Part shown: positions 31,491 through 40,058 of the stretch, piece after piece
How the letters are laid out: each line of letters starts with the position of its first letter
Numbering within the stretch: the stretch's first letter is position 1
Origin: an uncultured Corynebacterium sp.
GTDB lineage: Bacteria; Actinomycetota; Actinomycetes; Mycobacteriales; Mycobacteriaceae
NCBI RefSeq assembly: GCF_946221155.1
Contig: NZ_CAMIAN010000007.1
Coordinates: 1 to 64,000, forward strand
Length of the DNA: 64,000 nucleotides
Direction of reading: 5' to 3'
Translations under genes and position numbers: made by a program
The notes under the pieces: model-generated
Databases searched by the model: none
What the model was told of the DNA's origin: nothing
Seen by the model: only the letters and a program-made list of their open reading frames with translations

Positions 31491-32429
31491 GTGCCGCGTG
31501 AGAAAACCCAAACAAGGGCAACCCAGCAAGATCCATCGCCACGGCGAGTGAGCAAGTTCCTCGCCCTGCCAGTGGCGCCGGTCCTCTTGGTCCTCGTCGG
31601 GTCACTGGGTACCCAAGCTGCGGCGGTACTGGTTACAGACATGCTTACTACGGTCGGCGCGCCGGGCGTATCGGGCCTGCGCATGACCGCCGCAGCCATC
31701 ATCATGGTGGTTGTCTTCCGCCCGAAGCTGTCTGGCATGACGCGCGCCCGCGCCCTCAACATCGTGGTCTACGGCATCGCCATGGGCATGATGAACATGA
31801 TGGTTTACGCAGCCATCGCCCGCCTGCCCCAGGGGGTTGCCTTCACTATTGACTTCCTTGGCCCCAGCGTCGTGTCTTTTCTGGGGCTGACGATGTGGCG
31901 CTCCCGCTTGTGGGCCATCGCCGCGTTTGTTGGTGTTGCTCTGATCGCGCAGCCTTCCAATGACCTGGACATTGTCGGTATTGGATTCGGTGCGGTCGGC
32001 GCGATTTTCTTCGGCGCCTACACGCTGTTTGCCGCCCGTGTTGGCAAGACCGAGGGTGGTGGCATGCCAGATCTGGCGCTGTCTGTGGTCGTCGCCGCGA
32101 TAGTGCTCGCGCCGTTCTCTGTCCCCGCGGTGCCGCATGTTGACGCCACGATGTGGGGCATCATTGTCATCTCTGGCTTTATCGGCGCCGTTGTGCCCTA
32201 TGTGGTGGATACCATCGCCGCCGGAATTGTCTCGGCGGCGGTTGTCGGCACGCTCTTCGCTCTGGATCCTGTGATCGGAGCGATCTTGGGCTGGGCTTTT
32301 TCTGGAGATCAGCTCACTTGGTCCATGGTGACGGGTATCGTTCTGATCGCGACAGCCGGCGCCGTTATTACGTGGCGTGGAGCCCAGGAATCTCGGGAGT
32401 TAGATTCGTTGTCCGAAGTAGAGGCCTAG
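31491..32429 (+). CDS. EamA/RhtA-like transporter (DMT superfamily)
   Basis: This 312-aa protein has ten predicted membrane helices in two EamA halves, with a short basic N-terminus. The second half ends IGAILGWAFSGDQLTWSMVTGIVLIATAGAVITW, close to the RhtA threonine/homoserine exporter pattern. Typical substrates are amino acids or other small metabolites. It begins with GTG from a leaderless promoter divergent from the ATPase repeats. Its position inside the galactan gene cluster gives no clue to substrate. Confidence 0.85.
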   Translation: MPREKTQTRATQQDPSPRRVSKFLALPVAPVLLVLVGSLGTQAAAVLVTDMLTTVGAPGVSGLRMTAAAIIMVVVFRPKLSGMTRARALNIVVYGIAMGMMNMMVYAAIARLPQGVAFTIDFLGPSVVSFLGLTMWRSRLWAIAAFVGVALIAQPSNDLDIVGIGFGAVGAIFFGAYTLFAARVGKTEGGGMPDLALSVVVAAIVLAPFSVPAVPHVDATMWGIIVISGFIGAVVPYVVDTIAAGIVSAAVVGTLFALDPVIGAILGWAFSGDQLTWSMVTGIVLIATAGAVITWRGAQESRELDSLSEVEA

Positions 32430-32542
32430 CTAACTCGGGCTGAACTGGGGCTGTGTCGCACAAGCTCTTGGTACGGGCTTTCATGGATAATCGGATATAT
32501 TCCAATGTCTTTATTGCCTACGCGGAGGTCTGTGTTCAGCAA

Positions 32543-34606
32543 ATGAACGCTCAGCCAGTGAAAGCCAATACCAACGATGGGTTCGACGCCACCCGCCTAG
32601 CGCGCATCTTGCTGCCAAAGCGCGGCGAGCCACGCAACGTGCGCTCTCTGTATATCGTCGAGAACGAGGCCACCACCCCCGGTCGCGTTAACGCCGTCTC
32701 CCGCACCGAAGCAATCCTGCCCGCGGGCAGCGAGATCTCATTCGAGACCTACTTCAACGCCTTTCCCGCCTCCTACTGGCGCCGCTGGTCCCAGCTGGAC
32801 GAAGTCAAGCTGCGCATCGAAATTACAGGTGAGGCTCGCGTAGACCTGTACCGCTCCAAGTACGACGGCTCCCGCATCGGCATAGAGGGTGCCCAGATCG
32901 AAACCGACGAAAGCGGCCACGGTGTCGCCGAGTTCACCATCTCCCTGGCTCCGTTCGAGGACGGCGGCTGGATCTGGTTCGACCTGACCTGCGAGAAGGA
33001 AACCCGCCTGCACTCCGCCGGCTGGTACGCCACCGTCGAGGCCGGCGAACAGACCCTCGAAGGAGAGACGCTGCCGGCCGCTGAGCCGAGCGTCACTATC
33101 GGCATCCCGACCTTCAACCGCCCGACCGACGCGGTCGCAGCACTCCACGCTCTCGCTTCCGACCCCGAGGTCGACGGCCGCATCGAGGCCATCATCATGC
33201 CCGACCAGGGCGACAAGCATCCCGCCGACGAACCGGACTTCGACGAGGTTGCGGAGCACTTCGGTGACCGCCTGCGCATCGTGCAGCAGGGCAACCTGGG
33301 CGGATCCGGCGGTTACTCCCGCATCATGTACGAGGCTCTCCACGAGGAGCGAGGCACCGCCAGCCCGTACATCCTGTACATGGACGACGACATCGCCATC
33401 GAGCCCGATAGTGTGCTGCGCTCCCTGGCGGCCGCCCGCTACGCAAAGTCCCCGATGCTGATCGGTGGCCAGATGCTGAACCTGCAGGAGCGCAGCCACC
33501 TGCACACGATGGGTGAGGTTATCGACCGCGGCTCCTTCATGTGGACCGCCGCTCCCCACACCCACTACGACCACGATTTTTACCAGCACCCGCTACGCGA
33601 CCTGGGTGATGGTGCTGCCCACAACGCGGCAGGCCAGCCGATCGCACCGGTGGCCCGGGACGTGGTGAGCAAGGGCTACGGCACCCCGAATAGTTCCGAG
33701 AACTCCAAGGATCTGCACCGCCGCATCGACGTTGACTACAACGGCTGGTGGATGTGCATGATCCCGCGCGTCGTCGCGGAAACCATCGGTCAGCCACTCC
33801 CACTGTTCATTAAGTGGGATGACGGCGAGTTCGGCCTGCGCGCGAAGGACGCCGGATTCCCGACCGCCTCCTGGCCGGGCATCGCGATCTGGCATATGGC
33901 CTGGTCTGATAAGGACGATGCCATCGACTGGCAGGCATACTTCCACCTGCGCAATCGCCTGATTGTCGCCGCGATCCAGCACGATGGAAGCCCGCGTGGC
34001 ATCGTTGCCTCGATGGCGAAGGCCACCGCCAAGCACCTGCTGTGCCTCGAGTACTCCACCGTCGCCATCCAGAACGAGGCGATAAAGGACTTCTTAGCTG
34101 GGCCGGATCAGCTGTTCGACATTCTGGAGACTTCTCTGCCGCGTATCGCAAAGCTGCGTAAGAATTACTCCGACGCGGTCGTCATCCCATCGGCCACTGA
34201 CGTGCCCGCTGCGACGGGCGGCCCGGCGGGTCTCACGCGCATCCCGCTGAGCAAGAAGGCCAAGATTGTCACGCTTGCCAAGGGCCTGCTGAATAACGCC
34301 AAGCCTGCCGACGCCCGCCACCACCACGCACCGCAGGTGAACCTCCCGCCCATCGAGGCGCGTTGGTTCAGCCTCTCCCGAGTGGACGGGGCGACCGTGA
34401 CCACCGCCGATGGCAAGGGAGTGGTGTACCGCAAGCGCGACCGCGGCCAAATGCTCGCATTGGCAAAGGAGTCTATGCGCCTGCAGAAGCAGGTAGCGGA
34501 TCGCTTCGACGAGCTCCGCGATGCCTACCGGGCAGCGCACCCATACCTGACCAGCCGGGAAGGCTGGGCACAGATTTTCGAGCCCGAGCGCGCGGCTGAA
34601 AAGTAA
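32543..34606 (+). CDS. glfT2: Galactofuranosyltransferase GlfT2
   Basis: This 687-aa enzyme polymerises the galactan chain with alternating beta(1-5) and beta(1-6) galactofuranose. It has an N-terminal beta-rich domain (about 1-175), then a GT-A domain starting SVTIGIPTFNRPTDAVAALH with the metal-binding Asp281-283 in LYMDDDIAIE. The catalytic acidic residues lie in IKWDDGEFGLRAKDAGF, followed by IWHMAWSDKDD. The C-terminal helical domain is normal. The ATG at 32543 (MNAQPVKAN) has GGAGG 12 nt upstream and fits the usual N-terminus; two earlier in-frame starts exist at 32453 and 32483. Confidence 0.94.
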   Translation: MNAQPVKANTNDGFDATRLARILLPKRGEPRNVRSLYIVENEATTPGRVNAVSRTEAILPAGSEISFETYFNAFPASYWRRWSQLDEVKLRIEITGEARVDLYRSKYDGSRIGIEGAQIETDESGHGVAEFTISLAPFEDGGWIWFDLTCEKETRLHSAGWYATVEAGEQTLEGETLPAAEPSVTIGIPTFNRPTDAVAALHALASDPEVDGRIEAIIMPDQGDKHPADEPDFDEVAEHFGDRLRIVQQGNLGGSGGYSRIMYEALHEERGTASPYILYMDDDIAIEPDSVLRSLAAARYAKSPMLIGGQMLNLQERSHLHTMGEVIDRGSFMWTAAPHTHYDHDFYQHPLRDLGDGAAHNAAGQPIAPVARDVVSKGYGTPNSSENSKDLHRRIDVDYNGWWMCMIPRVVAETIGQPLPLFIKWDDGEFGLRAKDAGFPTASWPGIAIWHMAWSDKDDAIDWQAYFHLRNRLIVAAIQHDGSPRGIVASMAKATAKHLLCLEYSTVAIQNEAIKDFLAGPDQLFDILETSLPRIAKLRKNYSDAVVIPSATDVPAATGGPAGLTRIPLSKKAKIVTLAKGLLNNAKPADARHHHAPQVNLPPIEARWFSLSRVDGATVTTADGKGVVYRKRDRGQMLALAKESMRLQKQVADRFDELRDAYRAAHPYLTSREGWAQIFEPERAAEK

Positions 34607-34634
34607 CCCCCGGAACTAACGAACAAGATCCAGA

Positions 34635-34670
34635 CTGGAATTACTGGAATTACTGGAATTACTGAAACTA
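34635..34670 (+). repeat. 9-bp tandem repeats between glfT2 and PAP2 gene
   Basis: CTGGAATTA occurs three times without interruption, followed by CTGAAACTA. The array fills the 81-nt gap between the glfT2 stop and the PAP2 start. Confidence 0.9.
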
Positions 34671-34687
34671 AGGACAACGCAGATACG

Positions 34688-35290
34688 ATGAGCGCCACAC
34701 GCATAAGCGGCGACCCGCTGGGCGAATCCGACCTGCTGGTCGAACTGCAAAAGCAGCTGACCGACAAGCCGGGAGTGTTGCCCACCGCCCGCGGCATGAG
34801 CCACTTCGGCGAGCACGCCCTCGGATGGATGGGCTCCGCCGCCCTGGGGTACGGCCTGGCTGCCGCCCAGGGCAAGCCCGCCGACGGCCCGGAACGGCGC
34901 GGATGGCTGACCGTGGGCATCAGCGCCTTCCTGGCGCACGCCGCCAGTGTGGTGCTTAAGCGCATCGTCCGCCGCCCGCGCCCGCACGATCCGCGCATCG
35001 CAATCGGCGTGGGCACTCCCTCAAAACTCAGTTTTCCGTCTTCGCACGCAACCAGCTCCACCGCCGCCCTCGTGGCCTTTGCCCAGTCGGCGAACAACCG
35101 CACCGGGGCGCTGCCCCTCGTGGGCATCCCGGCGATGGCGCTGTCGCGCATGGTGTTGGGCGTACACTATCCCTCTGACGTCGCACTCGGAAGCTGCATC
35201 GGCGCCGCCACGGCCATTGCCGTGCGCAGGGTTGTCGATGGGGGACGTGGGGGCGTCACAAAGAAAAACAGTGAGGAGAAAAGCCAGTGA
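34688..35290 (+). CDS. PAP2 phosphatase of decaprenyl-phosphoribose pathway
   Basis: This 200-aa membrane phosphatase, equivalent in position and motif to mycobacterial Rv3807c, would remove the 5-phosphate from decaprenylphosphoryl-5-phosphoribose. The PAP2 motifs are KRIVRRPRPHDP, FPSSHATSSTA and SRMVLGVHYPSDVALGS. The gene overlaps the ubiA-type gene by 4 nt (GTGA), so the phosphatase and transferase are translated together, as in the mycobacterial operon. The C-terminal tail GGRGGVTKKNSEEKSQ is encoded by a dispersed-motif copy. Confidence 0.9.
   Translation: MSATRISGDPLGESDLLVELQKQLTDKPGVLPTARGMSHFGEHALGWMGSAALGYGLAAAQGKPADGPERRGWLTVGISAFLAHAASVVLKRIVRRPRPHDPRIAIGVGTPSKLSFPSSHATSSTAALVAFAQSANNRTGALPLVGIPAMALSRMVLGVHYPSDVALGSCIGAATAIAVRRVVDGGRGGVTKKNSEEKSQ
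35252..35268 (+). repeat. GGCGTCA dispersed motif copy 12
   Basis: GGCGTCACAAAGAAAAA encodes the last residues of the PAP2 phosphatase (GVTKKN) just before the ubiA start. Confidence 0.8.
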
Positions 35291-36315
35291 GCGAACAGCC
35301 TAGCAACGGCCGACCGGAGCCGTTGATCGGCGCAGAGCCGCACACGTCCGGGCTGGAAGATCCCAACCAGGCGACCAGCACCGCCACCGAGACAAAGAAG
35401 TTGCGTCCGCCGCGCAACCTGCCGGAGGCGATGATCAAGGCGCTGCGTCCGAAGCAGTGGGTCAAGAACGTACTGGTCATCGCAGCTCCCGCGGCGGCTG
35501 GTGGAGAGATGCTCTTCCACAGCCGGGTGCTGCTAGACGTGCTGATCGCCTTCATTGCCTTCTGCCTGGCGGCCAGCTCGATCTACCTGATCAACGATGC
35601 CCGCGACGTTGAGGCCGACCGTGCGCACCCGACCAAGCGCTTCCGTCCGATCGCGGCGGGAGTGCTGCCGGTGGGCTTGGCGTATGCGATGTCGGTGGTG
35701 CTGATCATTGCGGCGATCGGTGGCTCGCTGCTGGCCTCGTCGGGCACGAACCTGGCGATCGTCGTGGCGGTGTATATCGCGCTGCAGCTGGGCTATTGTT
35801 TCGGCTGGAAGCACCAGCCGGTGATCGACATTGCGCTGGTGAGCTCCGGTTTCATGCTGCGCGCGATGGCCGGCGGTGTGGCCGCCTCGATCCTGCTTTC
35901 GCAGTGGTTCCTGCTGGTCGCGGCTTTCGGTTCGCTGTTCATGGCGGCGGGTAAGCGCTATGCGGAGCTGAAGCTTTCGCTGCGTTCGGGCGCGAAGATC
36001 CGCAAGTCCCTGGAGAGCTACACCCCGACTTACCTGCGCTTTGTCTGGACTCTGGCTGCCACCGCCGTGGTGCTGAGCTACGCGCTGTGGGGCTTTGGCC
36101 TGGCACAGACGGTCGAATCCGGTGTGGCCGCCGTGTGGTATCAGGTTTCGATGGTGCCGTTTACCATCGCGATTCTGCGTTACGCCGCGGACGTTGACCG
36201 CGGTGAGGGTGGCGCGCCCGACGAGATCGCTCTCGAGGACCGCACCCTGCAGTTGCTGGCTCTGGCCTGGCTGTTCTGTGTGGCGATGGCGGTTTACATC
36301 GTGCCGCTGTTCTAG
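35287..36315 (+). CDS. ubiA: Decaprenyl-phosphate phosphoribosyltransferase (UbiA family)
   Basis: This 342-aa polytopic prenyl-type transferase joins phosphoribosyl pyrophosphate to decaprenyl phosphate, the first step to decaprenylphosphoryl arabinose (orthologue of Rv3806c). The Asp-rich motif is LINDARDVEADRAHPTKRFRP, and the second is FGSLFMAAGKRYAELKLS. Nine hydrophobic segments follow the usual pattern. The GTG start overlaps the PAP2 stop. The stop codon lies in a 14-bp tandem duplication, so TAG is repeated 14 nt later. The usual next gene, aftB, is not there. Confidence 0.93.
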   Translation: MSEQPSNGRPEPLIGAEPHTSGLEDPNQATSTATETKKLRPPRNLPEAMIKALRPKQWVKNVLVIAAPAAAGGEMLFHSRVLLDVLIAFIAFCLAASSIYLINDARDVEADRAHPTKRFRPIAAGVLPVGLAYAMSVVLIIAAIGGSLLASSGTNLAIVVAVYIALQLGYCFGWKHQPVIDIALVSSGFMLRAMAGGVAASILLSQWFLLVAAFGSLFMAAGKRYAELKLSLRSGAKIRKSLESYTPTYLRFVWTLAATAVVLSYALWGFGLAQTVESGVAAVWYQVSMVPFTIAILRYAADVDRGEGGAPDEIALEDRTLQLLALAWLFCVAMAVYIVPLF

Positions 36316-36329
36316 TGCCGCTGTTCTAG
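36302..36329 (+). repeat. 14-bp tandem duplication across ubiA stop codon
   Basis: TGCCGCTGTTCTAG occurs twice in direct succession. Each copy ends with an in-frame-looking TAG; translation stops at the first. Confidence 0.92.
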
Positions 36330-36650
36330 GTTTAGCTTTCTGTTCTTTCTTTGTGACGCCGCCTTCTCCTTTGTGGGGGAGTCGGCGTTCTGCACTTTTG
36401 GGGGGTGTACTGAATTTCTGGCTTGCTAATGATGGGGTTTCGGTGACGTCCGTGAAACGAGGGAAGCAAGCGATTAGATGACTCTAAGAATCTGCTGAGA
36501 TAGGTTTAGGGGTGTAGCGTTTTGTGAAAGGGATTCGATCAATACTTTGAGTGCGATCGTAAAGATTTGGTAACGTACACGCATCCTGTGTTTCGAGGTG
36601 AGCCTTTGGCGCGCCTCTCGTCAAATACGTTTCAAGACATTTAGGACTAC
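36316..36650. other. 335-nt gap between ubiA and mycolyltransferase
   Basis: No coding sequence or relic of aftB was recognised here. The gap contains a dispersed-motif copy at 36344-36360, a weak hairpin with ACGCCG/CGGCGT around 36355-36391 that may end the ubiA transcript, and the mycolyltransferase promoter. A TAACGT -10 candidate lies near 36567, with a leader of about 75 nt. Confidence 0.55.
36344..36360 (-). repeat. GGCGTCA dispersed motif copy 13
   Basis: GGCGTCACAAAGAAAGA (minus strand) lies behind the ubiA stop codon, with AACAGAAAG continuing the A-rich tail. Confidence 0.8.
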
Positions 36651-37664
36651 ATGAACACGACTAAGAAGACCAAGGGTCTAGGTTCCAAGCTCACTGCGTT
36701 CTTGGTAGCTATTGCCACTGCGCTGGGTATGGCTGTTGTCACTGCACCCACCGCTGCTGCTGACAACCGTGGCCATCTGCGTCCGGGCTGCCACTGGAGC
36801 AAGTACAAGTACTACCTGCAGAACTGCTGGGTTTACTCCCCGGCGATGGGTCAGAAGATCCAGGTGCAGATCAAGCCATCTTCCCGTGGCGGTAACGCTG
36901 GCGTCTACATGCTGGACGGCCTGCGTGCACGTCAGGACTGGAACGCGTGGGTCTGGTCGGGCAACGCTGTGAAGAAGTTCGTTAACGACGACGTGACTCT
37001 GGTCATGCCGGTCGGTGGCCAGGCTCAGTTCTACACGGACTGGATGGGGCCGTACGGCGGTAAGGGTGGCCCGAAGAAGCCGCGTTGGGAGACCTTCCTG
37101 ACCCGCGAGCTGCCGGGCTACCTGCAGCGCAACTTCGGCGTGAGCCCGACCCGCAACTCCATCGTTGGTCTTTCCATGGGTGGTACTGCCGCAATGAACC
37201 TGGCTGCATGGCACCGTAACCAGTTCAAGCAGGTAACCTCCCTTTCCGGTTACCTGAACCCGACCTGGCCTGGCATGTACGCCGGAATCCAGTACGCGAT
37301 GTCGGATGCCGACAAGGGTGCAAACCTCTGGGATATGTGGGGCAGCCCGGTCGACCCGCGCCGCTTCCGCAATGACCCGACCGTTCAGGCTGGTCGCTTC
37401 CGTGGCATGCCGATGTACCTGGCTGCCTCCGGTGGCGTACCGTCTCGCGGCGAGAAGTTCCTGGATAACCCACGGGGCGTCGCTGCTGGTATCGGCCTGG
37501 AGTGGATGGCACGTACCTCTACCGCAAAGTTTGAAATGGCCGCCCGTGCGGCCGGTGCTCGACCTGTTGTGAGCTACCCGGTCAATGGCCTGCACGCATG
37601 GCCGTACTGGGATGCAGAGCTGAACAGGGCTCGTCCGCACATCCTGCGCGCGTTGGGTGCCTAA
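36651..37664 (+). CDS. Mycolyltransferase (antigen 85 family)
   Basis: This 337-aa secreted alpha/beta hydrolase transfers mycolic acids between trehalose monomycolate, arabinogalactan and proteins. A Sec signal ends near AAA-DNRG (about 38). The nucleophile is Ser175 in IVGLSMGGTAAMN; VYMLDGLRARQDWNAWVW is the substrate-pocket block shared with antigen 85, and the final His lies in NGLHAWPYWDAEL. It is close in sequence to the first domain of the next gene, so the two arose by duplication. A T-rich terminator separates them. Confidence 0.94.
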   Translation: MNTTKKTKGLGSKLTAFLVAIATALGMAVVTAPTAAADNRGHLRPGCHWSKYKYYLQNCWVYSPAMGQKIQVQIKPSSRGGNAGVYMLDGLRARQDWNAWVWSGNAVKKFVNDDVTLVMPVGGQAQFYTDWMGPYGGKGGPKKPRWETFLTRELPGYLQRNFGVSPTRNSIVGLSMGGTAAMNLAAWHRNQFKQVTSLSGYLNPTWPGMYAGIQYAMSDADKGANLWDMWGSPVDPRRFRNDPTVQAGRFRGMPMYLAASGGVPSRGEKFLDNPRGVAAGIGLEWMARTSTAKFEMAARAAGARPVVSYPVNGLHAWPYWDAELNRARPHILRALGA

Positions 37665-37697
37665 ACTTAGGTCGCGCTAGCGATCTCCCAAACTCTT

Positions 37698-37738
37698 AAA
37701 GCCACTGTCCTAGACACTGTCTGGGGCGGTGGCTTTTT
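37698..37738 (+). terminator. Terminator of first mycolyltransferase
   Basis: AAAGCCAC/GTGGCTTT (37698-37705, 37729-37736) with a further inner pairing CTAGACA/TGTCTGG, ending in TTTTT. Confidence 0.88.
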
Positions 37739-37752
37739 GCATGCCTGGAGTT

Positions 37753-37769
37753 GGCGTCAATAACAAAGA
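37753..37769 (+). repeat. GGCGTCA dispersed motif copy 14
   Basis: GGCGTCAATAACAAAGA lies 15 nt behind the mycolyltransferase terminator, in intergenic DNA. Confidence 0.8.
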
Positions 37770-37990
37770 ACATCAAGAGTCACATAAGTAACACTGGCAA
37801 CATGGTAGGCTAACCCTCAAGTAAAACTTTAAATGTTCCGCGTGTTGTCCAAGTGAAAGCGCTTTTGCTTGCCATAATTGCTCACGTGCTAGAAGCGCAC
37901 CTGCGAGAGAAGTGCGAAGCGCTTGAGAAAATCCAGGTCGCGATAGACGTAAACGTAAATAGAGAATGGCTTGATGAAGCACCCGGTGGT

Positions 37991-38021
37991 GTTCGAAGCA
38001 GGAGGGGAACCTGTTTCGAAC
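37991..38021 (+). promoter_or_regulatory. 12-bp inverted repeat in leader of second mycolyltransferase
   Basis: GTTCGAAGCAGG/CCTGTTTCGAAC pairs at 11 of 12 positions (12 with a G-U pair) around a 7-nt loop AGGGGAA, 65 nt before the start codon. It could be an operator or an RNA hairpin; the loop AGGGG resembles a ribosome site. Confidence 0.6.
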
Positions 38022-38085
38022 CAACCAGACCACAACGGCTAAACAGCAACCAAAGCTACACAACAACCAAAAAGCAACAGAAAGA

Positions 38086-40056
38086 ATGAAGACTATGCGC
38101 CTTGCAGCGAACCTCTCCCGTCGCACTCGCTCCGCCAGCAGCCCTCGCCGTAAGACCGCGGCGATCCTGGCTCTGCCGCTTTCCGTTGCGCTGGCAATGC
38201 CAATGATGCCGGCTGCCACCGCGCAGAGCTCCCTCGGTGGCAACATGGGCCCGGGCTCCGGCACCAGCTACCTGGACCCGGACAGCGTACCGAAGCGCAC
38301 CCCGCGCCAGGTCACCGAGCAGCACCTGGAGGGCCTGCCGGAGGGTGTGAGCGTGGACCGCGTCGAGTGGATCACCGAGCGCTGGGCCAACGTCTTCATC
38401 AAGTCCGCAGCCATGCCGGGCAAGCCCATCAAGGTGCAGATCCTGCTGGCTCGCGACTGGTACTCCCAGCCCGACCGCAAGTTCCCGACCGTGTGGGCTC
38501 TGGACGGCCTACGCGCCCGCGAAGATGAGTCCGGCTGGACCCTGTCTACCAACATCGCCAACCAGTACGCAGACCGCAACGTCAACGTGGTTCTGCCCGT
38601 CGGCGGCGAATCCTCCTTCTACACGGACTGGCAGCAGCCGGAAAACGGCAAGCACTACAAGTGGGAGACCTTCCTGACCAAGGAGCTGCCAGCTGTGCTG
38701 CGTGAGGGCTGGCGCGCAAACGAGGATCGCGCGATCACTGGCCTGTCCATGGGCGGTACCGCCGCAATGAACCTGGCTGAGCGCTTCCCGGACATGTGGA
38801 AGTTCGCCGGCTCCTTCTCCGGCTACCTGGACACCACCTCTTACGGCATGCCCGAAGCCATCGCCTACGCCACCAACGACGGCAACGGCTACGACGCCAG
38901 GAAGATGTGGGGCGAGTTCGGCTCCCAGGACTGGATCGACCACGATCCGAAGCTGGGTGTGGATGCCCTGAAGAAGATGACCGTCTACGTCTCCGCGGGC
39001 AACGGTAACGCTGGCAAGTACGACAAGCCGGGCACCATCCCGGGCATGCCCGCCAACATGGCTGGCTTCGGCCTGGAGGCCATGTCCCGCATGACCACCG
39101 AGACCTTTGTCAAGTACGCGAAGAAGGCCGGCGTTAAGCCGATCACGGCTTTCCGTCCCTCCGGCACCCACGACTGGCCGTACTGGCAGTACGAGATGAT
39201 CCAGGCTTGGCCGCACATCGCGGACGCTCTGGGTATTCCGGAAGCTGACCGCGGCGCGAAGTGCAAGGTTGGCGGTGCTATCGCAGAGAACATTAAGAAC
39301 GCGCCGGACACCCTGGGCGCCTGCATCTCCAACGAGTATGACGCCAAGAATGGCGGCAAGGTACAGGACTTCCGCGGCGGCCGTGCCTACTGGTCCCCGA
39401 AGACCGGTGCCCACTTCGTGTGGGGCCGCATCGGCGCCCACTACGCCTCCATGAACGGTCCGGAATCCTGGCTGGGCTACCCGACCTCTGAGGAACATGT
39501 CATTTCCAACGGTCGCGGTCGCTTCACCTCCTTCGAGAATGGCGGGATTTACTGGACCCACGAGACCGGAGCCCACGCCGTGCCGAAGGACTTTATGGAC
39601 GAGTGGGGCAAGACCGGCTGGGAGAACGGCCCGCTGGGGTACCCAACCTCCGACCTGGAGAAGGTTGGCGAAGGCTACATGCAGAAGTACCAGAACGGCG
39701 TGATTGTCCGCGACAAGGACAATAAGACCCACTTCGTCCAGGGCAAGATCGCCGAGAAGTACCTGCAGCTGGGCGGCGTGACCTCCAAGCTGGGCAACCC
39801 GAAGGGCGGCGAGAAGGCCATCAAGGGCGGCCGCTTCTCCGAGTTCGAGCACGGCAACATTTACTGGTCCCCGTCCACCGGAGCACACGTGATCTACTAC
39901 GGAAACGTGTTCGACGAGTGGGGTAAGCGTGGCTGGGAGCAGGGCAAGCTCGGCTACCCGACCAGCGACCACGAGGACATCCCGGCGGGCGGAACCCGGA
40001 TCAAGTTCCAGCACGGCGAAATCCGCGAGGTCAACGGACGCGTTGAGGTGCTCTAA
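38086..40056 (+). CDS. cop1: Mycolyltransferase with C-terminal LGFP repeats (Cop1/PS1-type)
   Basis: This 656-aa secreted protein has a basic signal peptide ending about residue 47 (PAATA-QSS) and a catalytic antigen 85-like domain to about 385 (Ser221 in GLSMGGTAAMN, VWALDGLRARED, GTHDWPYWQYEM). Four LGFP-type repeats then span about 425-656, marked by LGYPTSEEH, LGYPTSDLE, LGNPKGG and LGYPTSDHE. LGFP repeats are thought to bind the arabinogalactan layer. This is the organisation of Cop1/CmtA of C. glutamicum and its relatives. ATG 38086 and ATG 38095 are both possible. A small lipoprotein follows after 2 nt. Confidence 0.93.
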   Translation: MKTMRLAANLSRRTRSASSPRRKTAAILALPLSVALAMPMMPAATAQSSLGGNMGPGSGTSYLDPDSVPKRTPRQVTEQHLEGLPEGVSVDRVEWITERWANVFIKSAAMPGKPIKVQILLARDWYSQPDRKFPTVWALDGLRAREDESGWTLSTNIANQYADRNVNVVLPVGGESSFYTDWQQPENGKHYKWETFLTKELPAVLREGWRANEDRAITGLSMGGTAAMNLAERFPDMWKFAGSFSGYLDTTSYGMPEAIAYATNDGNGYDARKMWGEFGSQDWIDHDPKLGVDALKKMTVYVSAGNGNAGKYDKPGTIPGMPANMAGFGLEAMSRMTTETFVKYAKKAGVKPITAFRPSGTHDWPYWQYEMIQAWPHIADALGIPEADRGAKCKVGGAIAENIKNAPDTLGACISNEYDAKNGGKVQDFRGGRAYWSPKTGAHFVWGRIGAHYASMNGPESWLGYPTSEEHVISNGRGRFTSFENGGIYWTHETGAHAVPKDFMDEWGKTGWENGPLGYPTSDLEKVGEGYMQKYQNGVIVRDKDNKTHFVQGKIAEKYLQLGGVTSKLGNPKGGEKAIKGGRFSEFEHGNIYWSPSTGAHVIYYGNVFDEWGKRGWEQGKLGYPTSDHEDIPAGGTRIKFQHGEIREVNGRVEVL

Positions 40057-40058
40057 CT

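Larger units (their letters stand above)
37665..38085. other. 421-nt gap before second mycolyltransferase
   Basis: No gene is supported here (a 78-codon frame at 37853-38089 has no plausible protein character). It holds the first mycolyltransferase terminator, a dispersed-motif copy at 37753, AAGCGCTT palindromes near 37858 and 37917, and a 12-bp inverted repeat at 37991-38021. Confidence 0.6.

Noticed and set aside
37853..38089. 78-codon frame in the gap before the LGFP mycolyltransferase
   Set aside because: It overlaps the next start codon, has no ribosome site, and the predicted peptide changes character without a recognisable fold.
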